From assembly GCF_000526335.1 (NCBI RefSeq), contig NZ_JAFW01000001.1, positions 1,798,001 through 1,862,000 of the forward strand: DNA of 64,000 bases, in the 5' to 3' direction. The first letter of the stretch is position 1. Each line of letters opens with the position of its first letter. This stretch comes from Arthrobacter sp. 31Y (GTDB taxonomy: Bacteria > Actinomycetota > Actinomycetes > Actinomycetales > Micrococcaceae). The notes below the pieces were generated by a model that searched no databases, was not told the DNA's origin, and was given only the letters and a program-made list of their open reading frames with translations. The position numbers and the translations under genes were made by a program. Positions 35,738 through 44,027 of the stretch are shown in pieces.

Positions 35738-35749
35738 TCCCAGCCTCGC

Positions 35750-35817
35750 ACCCAACTAGGTAACAGCACATGCTCCACCGAGCCCTCAGTGGGACATGTG
35801 CTGTTACCTACTTGGGT
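35750..35817. repeat. 68 bp intergenic palindrome, copy 4
   Basis: Ends ACCCAACTAGGTAACAG and CTGTTACCTACTTGGGT with inner CACATG/CATGTG arms. The T in place of C within the right arm (GTTACC) is matched by A in the left arm (GGTAAC), a compensatory change relative to copies 1 and 3. It touches the stop codon of the convergent gene. Confidence 0.85.
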
Positions 35818-36143
35818 TAAGCGGACTTGCGGGCTGCGCGTTGGGCGGAGCGCCCCACGGCCTTGCGACTCAGGGCGCCGTGGCCTGCGAACAGGCGGGG
35901 AACAACAAAGTAAACCGCTGTGGGAACCACGAACGCCGTCAGGACCAGCGCACGGAGGACCGGGTGCCACGGCTCCATGATGGGTCCGAGCAGCAGCATC
36001 CCGATGGACACGAGCGGGAAGATGGCGAGCCAAGTGATGAGGGCGCGCATGTGAACGGACGGCGCTTTCGGATGGGCAGTGGCCACAGCCGTCGGTGCGG
36101 CGGCGATTTCGGTCGTAGTTTCGGCAGTCAAGTGATTCTCCAA
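35817..36143 (-). CDS. Small membrane protein with two helices
   Basis: 108 aa. A polar Ala/Thr-rich start is followed by two hydrophobic helices (ALITWLAIFPLVSIGMLLLG and LVLTAFVVPTAVYFVVPRLF) and a basic tail. The helix pair resembles the C-terminal membrane part of antibiotic-biosynthesis-monooxygenase-like proteins, here without the monooxygenase domain. It is divergent from a TetR gene with a short palindrome in between, so regulation by that TetR is likely. Confidence 0.7.
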   Translation of the reverse strand: MENHLTAETTTEIAAAPTAVATAHPKAPSVHMRALITWLAIFPLVSIGMLLLGPIMEPWHPVLRALVLTAFVVPTAVYFVVPRLFAGHGALSRKAVGRSAQRAARKSA

Positions 36144-36196
36144 CCAGATAGTTGCAATTGGCTTGGATTCACCATAACCGGGCCGTCGATTAATTA

Positions 36197-36210
36197 CAAC
36201 TACTTAGTTG
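36197..36210. promoter_or_regulatory. Candidate TetR operator
   Basis: CAACTA, CT, TAGTTG: perfect 6 bp arms in the 87 nt region between the divergent small membrane gene and TetR gene; the related half-site AGTTG recurs at about 36150. Short, so moderate support. Confidence 0.45.
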
Positions 36211-36230
36211 GAAACTGCTAATATGACCCT

Positions 36231-36851
36231 ATGGCATGGGACACAGAGCGAACCAAAGGACTGCTGCTCGAAGCGGCCACCTCCGAGTTCTGCACGCGTG
36301 GACTCGCCGGCGCCCGCATCGACCGCATCGCGACTGAGGCAGGCGTCAACAAGGAACGGATCTACCAGTACTTCGGCAACAAGAACGCGCTCTTCGACGC
36401 CGTGATCGTTGCCGCTCTCAGCTCCCTTATGGACGAAGTTCCCATCGAGGGCCGCGGGCCCGAAGCCATGGCGGACTACGCCGGCAGGCTCTTCGACCAT
36501 CACCAGAAGGACGCCACAGCACCACGCCTCCTGTTCTGGGAAGGCCTGGAACGGGGCACGGAAGTGGTCGGGCTGCCCAAACGGATGGCCAACTGTGCGT
36601 CAAAGGTCAACAGCACCATCGCGGCATTGCCCGGCATCTCCCGGGAAGACGCAGGGGACCTGCTCATCACCATCGTGAGCCTCTGCGACGCCGCCCCCGT
36701 CCTGCCCGCGCTCGACGGACTGATGACCGGCGGCGGTCCGGAACGAGCCGAAAGGCGACGCGCCGCCGTCGTACGTACCGTTTACCTGGCCGCCGCAGCG
36801 CTGGCCGCCGAAGCGCAGGAACCTCTCAACGCCCCGGCGGCCACTGCCTAG
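36231..36851 (+). CDS. TetR family transcriptional regulator
   Basis: 206 aa. N-terminal helix-turn-helix with GARIDRIATEAGVNKERIYQ followed by YFGNKNALFDAVI, then an all-helical ligand domain. Divergent from the small membrane gene at 35817. Effector unknown. The stop is 3 nt from the end of the convergent M60 gene. Confidence 0.88.
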   Translation: MAWDTERTKGLLLEAATSEFCTRGLAGARIDRIATEAGVNKERIYQYFGNKNALFDAVIVAALSSLMDEVPIEGRGPEAMADYAGRLFDHHQKDATAPRLLFWEGLERGTEVVGLPKRMANCASKVNSTIAALPGISREDAGDLLITIVSLCDAAPVLPALDGLMTGGGPERAERRRAAVVRTVYLAAAALAAEAQEPLNAPAATA

Positions 36852-36854
36852 GTT

Positions 36855-38351
36855 CTACTGCGCTCCGGCCTCGTCGAACTGCGAGCGCGCGGCAAGGGAC
36901 TTTTGCGCCTGGATCTGCTTGGCCAGCATGAGCTGCGCTTCATCGCGGATCAACGTGGGATCACTCGCCGGGGGAAGCAGACCCTCCGCAGCAATCTGCG
37001 CACGTGCGTCATCGTCCACTGCGAAGCCCCACTTGAGGAAGAAATCGCTCAGGTCAGCTCTCGCCGCTTTGCTGGCCCAGACCACAAAGTTGCGCAGCCT
37101 GTAGACCTCATCCCAGTAGTCACCCTTCGGAGGGCGCTGCTCCCGGATGATCTTGTGCAATGTCGGCCAGAAGTTCTTGAAGCCCAGACGGAGCTGCTCG
37201 AACATCACCAGCCGTTCCATACCGTCGAACGTCGTCCCGTACACCACCCCCTCGCTGCCGATCATTGGCACGGCCGATTCCCACGGCGACAGTCCGGTTA
37301 CCCCATCCGGTACATGCAGCCGAGGCTGTTGGCCATACTTCTTGGCGAAGCTGGCGTTCACTGCAAGGGAGTAGACGTTCACCGTGACCTCAGTGAGCGA
37401 CGTCGGCTTGTACGTGACTTGCTGATGCTGGTGACCGAGCTCGTGGTAGATGCCCCAGCCCCGCATCCGCAGCCCCTCCACAGTCAGGAGCCGATCCTGG
37501 ATGGGCGGCGGAAACGAAGTATGGCCGTGCGTGGCATAGGCCCCCACGTTGGCAATTGCCGACGGGTACCCCACAAGGTGGTACGGATGGGCCTGGCGGG
37601 CATGAACGGGACTGGAACCGTCGTAGCCGCTGGTCACGTCCTCGATGGAGATCAGGTCCTCGAAGGTGGCCATCAGTTCGGAGTGACTCTCGGACCGGTA
37701 TCGAAGGGCGGATGCCCGCTCCACCGTGACAGTGGCGTGGGCACTCACCAGCTCTACGAACGGGGTTGGACGCTCATCGAGTTGCCGCTGGAATTCGAGC
37801 TCGCTGGTGCGTCCGTAGACGAAGTACGGCATGGGCTGCGCGGCGGCATCCAGCGTTGCGCTGACGTAACCAGTGACTCCGGGCACCTTGTAGTAGATCA
37901 CCCCGCCCCCGGCATCGGTCATGACATTCTTTCCCTTCTTGAGTGGATACTCACGGGGCTTCTTGAACTCCGGACGGGCATCGGCGTCGGGGGCACCAAT
38001 GATGAGCATTGCCTCCGGAGCCGTCATCGCCTTGACAGCCACCGTCAATGCCGCGCCCGCGGGAAGGTAAAAGCCGGTGGATTGCAGGTTGGTGGTGCAC
38101 AGGGAAATCTGAAGTCTGTCTTCTTCTTGACCATGGGAATCCGGCATCGCGGTGACGATCTGGCTGCGCGATTGGCTGGTTCGCGTGTCGGCCATGGCGG
38201 GTGCCGCGGCCCACGGCACCATCATGCCTCCGGCAACAACGGCCATCGCCCCCAAGGCACCCCGCCTGCTGATGGGGTGCCGCCCCAAAGGCGTTACTCC
38301 TGAAATTTTGGCGTTATGGGAATCAGGGACATGACTATGGCTTTCACTCAT
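36855..38351 (-). CDS. Tat-exported M60-like zinc metallopeptidase
   Basis: 498 aa. RR29-30 in HPISRRGALGAMAVVAGG plus a hydrophobic run ending PAMADT indicates Tat export. A beta-rich region (about 80-210) precedes the gluzincin site HELGH (303-307) in GIYHELGHQHQQ, with Glu321 (LTEVTVNVYSL) the likely third zinc ligand. M60 enzymes cut glycoproteins such as mucins. A soil actinobacterium may use it on host, fungal or cell-wall glycoproteins. Two GAAAGCG-type sites lie upstream. Monocistronic. Confidence 0.85.
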   Translation of the reverse strand: MSESHSHVPDSHNAKISGVTPLGRHPISRRGALGAMAVVAGGMMVPWAAAPAMADTRTSQSRSQIVTAMPDSHGQEEDRLQISLCTTNLQSTGFYLPAGAALTVAVKAMTAPEAMLIIGAPDADARPEFKKPREYPLKKGKNVMTDAGGGVIYYKVPGVTGYVSATLDAAAQPMPYFVYGRTSELEFQRQLDERPTPFVELVSAHATVTVERASALRYRSESHSELMATFEDLISIEDVTSGYDGSSPVHARQAHPYHLVGYPSAIANVGAYATHGHTSFPPPIQDRLLTVEGLRMRGWGIYHELGHQHQQVTYKPTSLTEVTVNVYSLAVNASFAKKYGQQPRLHVPDGVTGLSPWESAVPMIGSEGVVYGTTFDGMERLVMFEQLRLGFKNFWPTLHKIIREQRPPKGDYWDEVYRLRNFVVWASKAARADLSDFFLKWGFAVDDDARAQIAAEGLLPPASDPTLIRDEAQLMLAKQIQAQKSLAARSQFDEAGAQ

Positions 38352-38404
38352 GGAACATCCTTTTGTCCGGGCCGGCCGCTGTGACCAGCCTCACGGTTTA
38401 AAAT

Positions 38405-38416
38405 GAAAGCGCTTAC
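38405..38416. promoter_or_regulatory. Candidate LacI/CcpA-type operator upstream of M60 peptidase, site 1
   Basis: GAAAGCGCTTAC, near-palindromic about AAGCGCTT, 54 nt upstream of the peptidase start. A second copy lies at 38480. The central CG pattern is that of LacI/GalR-family operators; the binding protein is not encoded nearby. Confidence 0.45.
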
Positions 38417-38479
38417 TACAACTTTAAGCAAGAGTTAGCTTTAAAAATAGCCACTACGGGGGAAGTTCAGTTGAAAATA

Positions 38480-38491
38480 GAAAGCGTTTAC
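38480..38491. promoter_or_regulatory. Candidate LacI/CcpA-type operator, site 2
   Basis: GAAAGCGTTTAC, 11 of 12 identical to site 1, 75 nt away (about seven helical turns). It lies in an AT-rich stretch (38395-38545) between the divergent peptidase and phosphatase genes. Confidence 0.45.
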
Positions 38492-38592
38492 TGCTGTGCC
38501 TCCACAATTTGTGACAGATTCGACACCAAAAATGACTATCCTGTCGAGTCCTCCCCTAGCCAAGAAGGGGTGCCATCAACCATGCTTGCTTC

Positions 38593-39153
38593 ATGTACTC
38601 AACGACGAGCCCATACCGCATCATCACGGTCTGCACGGGAAACATCTGCCGCTCACCCATGGCAGCGCTCATGCTCACCGAAGCCTTCGCAGCGGAAGGG
38701 CTCGGCAACCTTGTAGTGGTGGACTCTGCGGGCACAACGGGATACGAGGTGGGGCACCCCATCGACCCCCGCGCCGCGCGGGTTCTAACCGCCCAACACA
38801 TCGCGTCGGAACACCACATTGCACGCAAATGGCGGCCTGAATGGTTCGCCGAACGCGACGTGATCCTTGCCCTAGACGTTGACCATTTCGGCTGGCTGCA
38901 GCAAGGAGCCCCGGACCATGCATCGCTGGAGAAAGTGCAGATGTTCCGCAGCTTCGATCCCCACATGGCGGGCCGCAGCTCCCTGGACCTCGGCATCGAG
39001 GATCCTTGGTACGGCGGCCACACCGACTTCGACAACACGTGGACGCTCATCAAAGCCGCCATCCCGGGCATAGTGCAGCACGTCAGGGCAGCCATCGCCG
39101 CGTCCCAGGACGCGAAATCCCACGAGCCCCAGCAGGTAACCTCTATGACATGA
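38593..39153 (+). CDS. Low-molecular-weight protein-tyrosine phosphatase
   Basis: 186 aa. The P-loop CTGNICRS has nucleophile C14 and R20; the late acid loop IEDPWYGG supplies the general-acid Asp. Cytoplasmic; typical partners are bacterial tyrosine kinases in exopolysaccharide control, none of which are in view. The stop overlaps the next start (ATGA), so it is translationally coupled to the kinase-PabB fusion, an odd pairing. Confidence 0.92.
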   Translation: MYSTTSPYRIITVCTGNICRSPMAALMLTEAFAAEGLGNLVVVDSAGTTGYEVGHPIDPRAARVLTAQHIASEHHIARKWRPEWFAERDVILALDVDHFGWLQQGAPDHASLEKVQMFRSFDPHMAGRSSLDLGIEDPWYGGHTDFDNTWTLIKAAIPGIVQHVRAAIAASQDAKSHEPQQVTSMT

Positions 39154-41213
39154 CCCCTGCACCCGTGATCATCGCTGTTGACGGCAGGTCCGGCGCAGGA
39201 AAAACCACGCTGGCCGTTGAACTGGCGGCCCGGTTGCGGCAACACCATAAGGTTTCGCTGTTCCACCTGGAGGACATCTACCCCGGCTGGAACGGCCTGA
39301 TGCCCGGCATTGAGCGCTACGTCGGTACGGTCCTGAAGCCTCTCAGCGAAGGCACGGCGGCAGAGTGGACCAGCTGGGATTGGGAGAAGCATTACGACAG
39401 CGGCCTGAACGTCACGCTGCCCGCCGAGATCGTGATTGTTGAAGGCGTAGGAGCGGCAGCGGACGCAGCCCGTTCCATGCTGGACGCCGTGGTGTGGGTT
39501 GAATCCCCCGGCGACGATCGCCGTCGTCGTGCTTTGACACGTGACGGAAGCACCTACGAACCGTACTGGGACAGCTGGGCAGCCCAGGAAGATGAGTGGC
39601 TTTCCACCGATCAGGTGATCAGCGCCGCCGACGTCCGCGTGCAGAACCTCGCCGATGGGAGCGCGCCGGACGATGTCCTGCAGGCCCTCATGTACCTGCC
39701 TTCAGTTGCTTCGATTTTGTCGCCTGAACTCAGTTCGCGGCGGGGATTGCAATTGCGCTCAGAGCGCCTGGAGGCAACCCCGGACGCCGAGCTTCTGTTT
39801 TCTTCCCTCTACGGCAAGTCCGCGAACGCCGTGTGGCTGGATTCTTCCAATGCCTCCGCCGTCGCCGGCCGTTCCCAAGCGGCCGCCCGCAGCCGCTTCA
39901 GCATCCTGGCCGACGACGGCGGCACATTCGGCCAGTCGGTGCTGCACCGCTCCGGAACTACCCAAGTGACCGCAGGTTCCGCCTCCGTCAGGACCTCCGG
40001 GCCGTTCTTCCGCTGGCTCGATTCCGTCTGGGGCCGCCGGGCCGTCCGCGCGCCCCGCGGCTACGACGGTCAGTTCACGCTCGGCTGGCTCGGATACCTC
40101 GGCTACGAACTCAAGCGCGAAACCGGCGGGAACGACGTCCCCTCCGACACTCCTGACGCAGCCTTGCTCTTCGCCGGGCGGGCTGTGGTGGTGGATCATC
40201 GGGAACAGACTGTCTGGCTGCTCGCCTTGGACGCGCCCGACGCCGAGGAATGGTTGCGCGAGGCCCGCTCCGCCGTCGGGGCTGCTGCAGCCGGGACTGC
40301 TGGCGACGGGGCTGCGCCCGCCGTTCCGGCGGCCCACCACGCAATCCCCTCCGGGACGATACCCGAATTCGTCAGCCGGGACTCAGCCACGGATTACAAG
40401 CGCAAGATCGCGCAGTCCCAGCACCAAATCAGCGAAGGCAACTCCTACGAGATCTGCCTGACCACCACGTTGGAATCCCCCGCCGGCAGCTTGGATCCGT
40501 GGGCAAGCTACCTGGCGCTGAGGCGCCGGAACCCTGCACCCTTCGCCAGTTACCTTCGGTTCGGCGAATTGGTGGTGGCAAGTACGTCACCTGAGCGGTT
40601 CCTGCGCATCATGTCCGACGGCGGTATGCGCGCCGAGCCAATCAAGGGCACCCGCGGCCGGTCTGCTGACGCTTCCGAGGACGCTGCTTTGCGGCACGAC
40701 CTCGAGACGTCGCTGAAGGACCGCGCGGAGAACATCATGATTGTGGACCTGCTGCGCAACGACCTCAGCCACTTCGCCATACCGGGCTCCGTGACAGTCA
40801 GCAGGTTGTGCGCGATCGAGAGCTACGCCACCGTCCACCAAATGGTGAGCACCATCGATGCCCACCTTCGGCCGGGTGCCCCGCGGGCGGAAGCCTTGGC
40901 CGCAGCCTTTCCCGCCGGGTCCATGACAGGCGCGCCGAAGATCAGCACCATGGACATCCTGGACCAGCTCGAGTCCGGGCCCAGGGGGATCTACTCCGGC
41001 GCAATCGGCTACTTCTCGCTGAATGCCGCCACGGACCTTGCCGTGGTGATCCGCACACTGGTGGTGAATCCGGATGGCGCAGGCGGGCGAACCCTTTCAC
41101 TCGGCGTGGGTGGGGCCATCACCGCGGATTCCGTGGCTGATGACGAGTACCAGGAAATCCGGACCAAGGCTTTCGGTGTGCTGTCCTCGCTGGGTGCTGA
41201 CTTCCCGGGCTGA
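39150..41213 (+). CDS. pabB: P-loop kinase domain fused to aminodeoxychorismate synthase component I (PabB)
   Basis: 687 aa. Residues 1-190 form a uridine-kinase-like P-loop NTPase: Walker A GRSGAGKTT (12-20), LEDIYPGWNGL, and IVIVEGVGAA as the acid motif. Residues from about 195 match anthranilate/aminodeoxychorismate synthase I: GLQLRSERL, the chorismate-binding core beginning SATDYKRKIAQSQHQISEGN, then IKGTRGR, DLLRNDLSHF and FPAGSMTGAPK. It makes 4-amino-4-deoxychorismate for folate together with a glutaminase (PabA) not in view. PabC lies at 42831. The ATG at 39150 overlaps the phosphatase stop; the longer frame upstream is a shadow of it. Confidence 0.88.
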   Translation: MTPAPVIIAVDGRSGAGKTTLAVELAARLRQHHKVSLFHLEDIYPGWNGLMPGIERYVGTVLKPLSEGTAAEWTSWDWEKHYDSGLNVTLPAEIVIVEGVGAAADAARSMLDAVVWVESPGDDRRRRALTRDGSTYEPYWDSWAAQEDEWLSTDQVISAADVRVQNLADGSAPDDVLQALMYLPSVASILSPELSSRRGLQLRSERLEATPDAELLFSSLYGKSANAVWLDSSNASAVAGRSQAAARSRFSILADDGGTFGQSVLHRSGTTQVTAGSASVRTSGPFFRWLDSVWGRRAVRAPRGYDGQFTLGWLGYLGYELKRETGGNDVPSDTPDAALLFAGRAVVVDHREQTVWLLALDAPDAEEWLREARSAVGAAAAGTAGDGAAPAVPAAHHAIPSGTIPEFVSRDSATDYKRKIAQSQHQISEGNSYEICLTTTLESPAGSLDPWASYLALRRRNPAPFASYLRFGELVVASTSPERFLRIMSDGGMRAEPIKGTRGRSADASEDAALRHDLETSLKDRAENIMIVDLLRNDLSHFAIPGSVTVSRLCAIESYATVHQMVSTIDAHLRPGAPRAEALAAAFPAGSMTGAPKISTMDILDQLESGPRGIYSGAIGYFSLNAATDLAVVIRTLVVNPDGAGGRTLSLGVGGAITADSVADDEYQEIRTKAFGVLSSLGADFPG

Positions 41214-41221
41214 TTTTTTGG

Positions 41222-41264
41222 ACAGCTAATGCCCCTAAGAGCGTCTCTAAAGGGCGTTAGCTGT
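41222..41264. terminator. Hairpin terminator between PabB and cardiolipin synthase
   Basis: ACAGCTAATGCCC pairs with GGGCGTTAGCTGT with one mismatch and a 17 nt loop; it lies between convergent genes. It lacks the ACCCAACT ends of the 68 bp family but has a similar shape. Confidence 0.7.
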
Positions 41265-41271
41265 ACACAAA

Positions 41272-42744
41272 CTACTGGAGCGTGGCGGTCAATCTGGCCA
41301 CGTTATCCACATACTTGGCCAGCGGGGGTCTATCCATCCAGTCATCCAACATAAGCTCACGGGACACCTCGCGGTACGTGGATTCAACCGCGCGCATGAG
41401 GTCCACGGTTTCGGCGCCCAAAAGCATCACCGAAACCTCCATGTTCAGGGAGAAGGAGCGCATATCCATGTTGCTGGAACCAAGTACGGCCACTTCGTTG
41501 TCAATGGTGAAGTGCTTGGCGTGGAGGACATATGGCGCCCGGTACAGGTAGATGCGCACGCCGGCACCCAGCAACGCCTCGTAGTAGGAGCGCTGGGCGT
41601 GGTGAACCAGGAATTGGTCGCCCTTTTCGGACACGAAGAGCTCCACTTCTACGCCTCGCTGTGCGGCGGTGGTGATGGCGTAGAGGAGGGAGTCGTCCGG
41701 CACAAAGTAGGGGCTGCAGATGGAGATCCTGTGCTGCGCCGAGTAGATCAGCGTGTTGAACAAGCGAAGGTTGTTCTCGGTGGCAAACCCTGGACCACTC
41801 GGCACTACTTGTGCTGTTACACGGCCTGGAGGGGGCTGGTTTGACAGTTGCAGCTGGTCCTCTAGGGATTCATCTGTTTCGCTGAGCCAGTCCGTGGCGA
41901 AGACGACGTTGAGGGTTGCCACGATGGGACCCTCGAGCCGGGACATGAGCTCAACCCACTTACGGCCAACCTTGTGGTGTTTTGGATTGTTGTACGAGGG
42001 CTCAATCAGGTTCTGGGAGCCGGTGAAGGCGATCTCGCCGTCGATCACCATGATCTTGCGGTGGTTCCGGAGGTCCGGACGCCGCCACTGACCATGGATG
42101 GGCAGCAGCGGAAGCATCCGCTTCCATTGGATCTTGCCTGCTTTGAGCCGGCGGATCAGGCGACGGTAACCCTTGACCCGCAGCGTTCCAATGTGGTCGA
42201 AAAGCAGCCTGACGGTGACACCCCGCTCAGCAGCGTTCTCAAGCTCGGTGAGCAGCTCGTCCGTCACGGAGTCGCTGCTCATGATGTAGAACTCGGCGTT
42301 GATGTAGCTCTTGGCACCCTTGACCGCTTCGGCCATGGCTTTGATGGATTCGTGGTAGCCGGGGATCAGTTCAACCTTGTTGCCATCAACCATGGGCAGC
42401 GACCCAAGGCGATGGTTCAGCTCACCCGCTGACTTCACCCATTCCGGCCCCGAGTAGACGCTCACCGGATCGGCAAGATCGGACGTGACGGCACGGACGC
42501 GCCGGTTGACTTCTTCCTGCTGCTCACGCCTGCGCTTGGACAGTTTGAAATTGCCGAAAAGGAGGAAGAGGACGAACCCTACGGAAGGGATGAGGAACAC
42601 AGCCAAAAGCCAGGCCATGGCGGTGGTGGGACGCCTGTTTCCGGGAATGATACCCAGAAGGACGATCCGCATGACCACTTCCGCGATGGCCCACGCCCCA
42701 AGTAACCAGGTCCACTCCTGGCCAAACGGAAAAGGAAAGAGCAC
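41272..42744 (-). CDS. cls: Cardiolipin synthase (phospholipase D family)
   Basis: About 490 aa membrane enzyme joining phosphatidylglycerol units to cardiolipin. Two N-terminal helices precede two HKD catalytic motifs: HRKIMVIDGEIAFTGSQN and HAKHFTIDNEVAVLGSSN. The start is uncertain: GTG 42744 has a GGGGG 8 nt upstream and leaves room for the divergent pabC promoter, while in-frame ATGs at 42801 and 42840 would run into the pabC promoter or gene. Convergent with PabB. Confidence 0.9.
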   Translation of the reverse strand: MLFPFPFGQEWTWLLGAWAIAEVVMRIVLLGIIPGNRRPTTAMAWLLAVFLIPSVGFVLFLLFGNFKLSKRRREQQEEVNRRVRAVTSDLADPVSVYSGPEWVKSAGELNHRLGSLPMVDGNKVELIPGYHESIKAMAEAVKGAKSYINAEFYIMSSDSVTDELLTELENAAERGVTVRLLFDHIGTLRVKGYRRLIRRLKAGKIQWKRMLPLLPIHGQWRRPDLRNHRKIMVIDGEIAFTGSQNLIEPSYNNPKHHKVGRKWVELMSRLEGPIVATLNVVFATDWLSETDESLEDQLQLSNQPPPGRVTAQVVPSGPGFATENNLRLFNTLIYSAQHRISICSPYFVPDDSLLYAITTAAQRGVEVELFVSEKGDQFLVHHAQRSYYEALLGAGVRIYLYRAPYVLHAKHFTIDNEVAVLGSSNMDMRSFSLNMEVSVMLLGAETVDLMRAVESTYREVSRELMLDDWMDRPPLAKYVDNVARLTATLQ

Positions 42745-42830
42745 CTGCAAACCCCCACGCTCCAAGAACAACAGTGACCTCAGCCTATCCGGCAAAGTCA
42801 TCGGCAACGGCACCGCACTAAGCTGGGACC

Positions 42831-43772
42831 ATGACTTCACCTGCTCCCACGGTCCTGGTTTTTCTGGACCCCGCCTTTGAAAACGGACGCGTTGCCGACT
42901 CCAGCCAACCCCAGATCATGGCAACGGACCTTGGCGCCACCCGTGGCGACGGCGTGTTCGAATCACTGCTTGCCGTTCAAGGACGTCCCCGCAAGGTGCA
43001 GGCTCACCTGAACCGCTTGAGCAGTTCCGCGGCGGCACTGGACCTGGTGCTTCCGGAGCAGGATGCCTGGCGCAAGGCGATTGATACCGCCATCGAAGAG
43101 TTCCGCGATGTCCACCCGGCCCCCACGCCGGAGGAGGACGAAGTTGTGGTCAAGTTGATCGTGACCCGTGGCGTCGAAGGCGCAGCCAGCCCTACCTGCT
43201 GGGTGCAGGCTTCGCCCTCGCCCGCAGGCAGCCGCCGGCAGCGTGAGACGGGCATCGACGTCGTACTTTTGGACCGTGGCTTCGACACCGAAGCCGGTGA
43301 GCGTGCGCCGTGGCTGTTGCTGGGCGCCAAGACGCTGTCCTATGCGGTCAACATGGCTGCGCTGCGCTTTGCACATAAGCAAGGCGCAGATGATGCCATC
43401 TTTACGTCCACGGACGGCCGTGTCCTGGAGGGCCCGACGTCCACGGTCCTGTTGGCTCACGTGGAAACGGTCGACGACGGCGACGGTTCCGTCAGGACTG
43501 TTCGCCGCCTCATCACGCCTCAACATGACAGTGGCATTCTTCCCGGCACCTCGCAGGGTGCGCTGTTTGCCGCGGCGAAGGCTGCCGGTTGGGAGCTCGG
43601 CTACGGGCCGCTCGTCCCCCAGGACCTGTTCGACGCCGACGCCGTGTGGCTCATCTCGAGCATCCGTTTGATTGCTCCCGTGAATCACATCAATGGCAAG
43701 GAAATCGGCACCCCGGCTGTTCGGAAGCAACTCACTGCCGAGCTCAACGCGTTGTTTGCGGGCATCGAGTAG
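42831..43772 (+). CDS. pabC: Aminodeoxychorismate lyase (PabC), fold-type IV PLP enzyme
   Basis: 313 aa. The branched-chain aminotransferase/lyase fold is shown by TRGDGVFESLLAV near the N-terminus, the PLP lysine in LLGAKTLSYAVN, and TSTDGRVLEGPTSTVLL. It releases pyruvate from aminodeoxychorismate to give 4-aminobenzoate for folate; the PabB fusion 1.6 kb away supports this over a plain aminotransferase role. Divergent from cardiolipin synthase. Confidence 0.88.
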   Translation: MTSPAPTVLVFLDPAFENGRVADSSQPQIMATDLGATRGDGVFESLLAVQGRPRKVQAHLNRLSSSAAALDLVLPEQDAWRKAIDTAIEEFRDVHPAPTPEEDEVVVKLIVTRGVEGAASPTCWVQASPSPAGSRRQRETGIDVVLLDRGFDTEAGERAPWLLLGAKTLSYAVNMAALRFAHKQGADDAIFTSTDGRVLEGPTSTVLLAHVETVDDGDGSVRTVRRLITPQHDSGILPGTSQGALFAAAKAAGWELGYGPLVPQDLFDADAVWLISSIRLIAPVNHINGKEIGTPAVRKQLTAELNALFAGIE

Positions 43773-44027
43773 GTCACTGGGCTGCGAGAGTTTTTCGCTT
43801 ACGCAGCTCCGCTAGGAACCTAGCAGGTGGCAAGTAGAGTAATCGCTCGCATGACTCAATGATTAGAACTTCTTGCCCTAGACCGTGAGTGGTCAGCGCG
43901 TTCAATCGCGTTTCTTAGGCTGCTTGAAATGGTCATTCGTCATGTGATGAATCTTGTACTCGTGTTAGTTGGATCACGTCCGGCTGGTACTACTTCAGAC
44001 TTTGCTGGCTAACTTCCCGGAGGGAAT

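Noticed and set aside
36903..38303. Plus-strand ORF of 466 codons
   Set aside because: Antisense shadow of the M60 peptidase, which has a Tat signal and HELGH motif.
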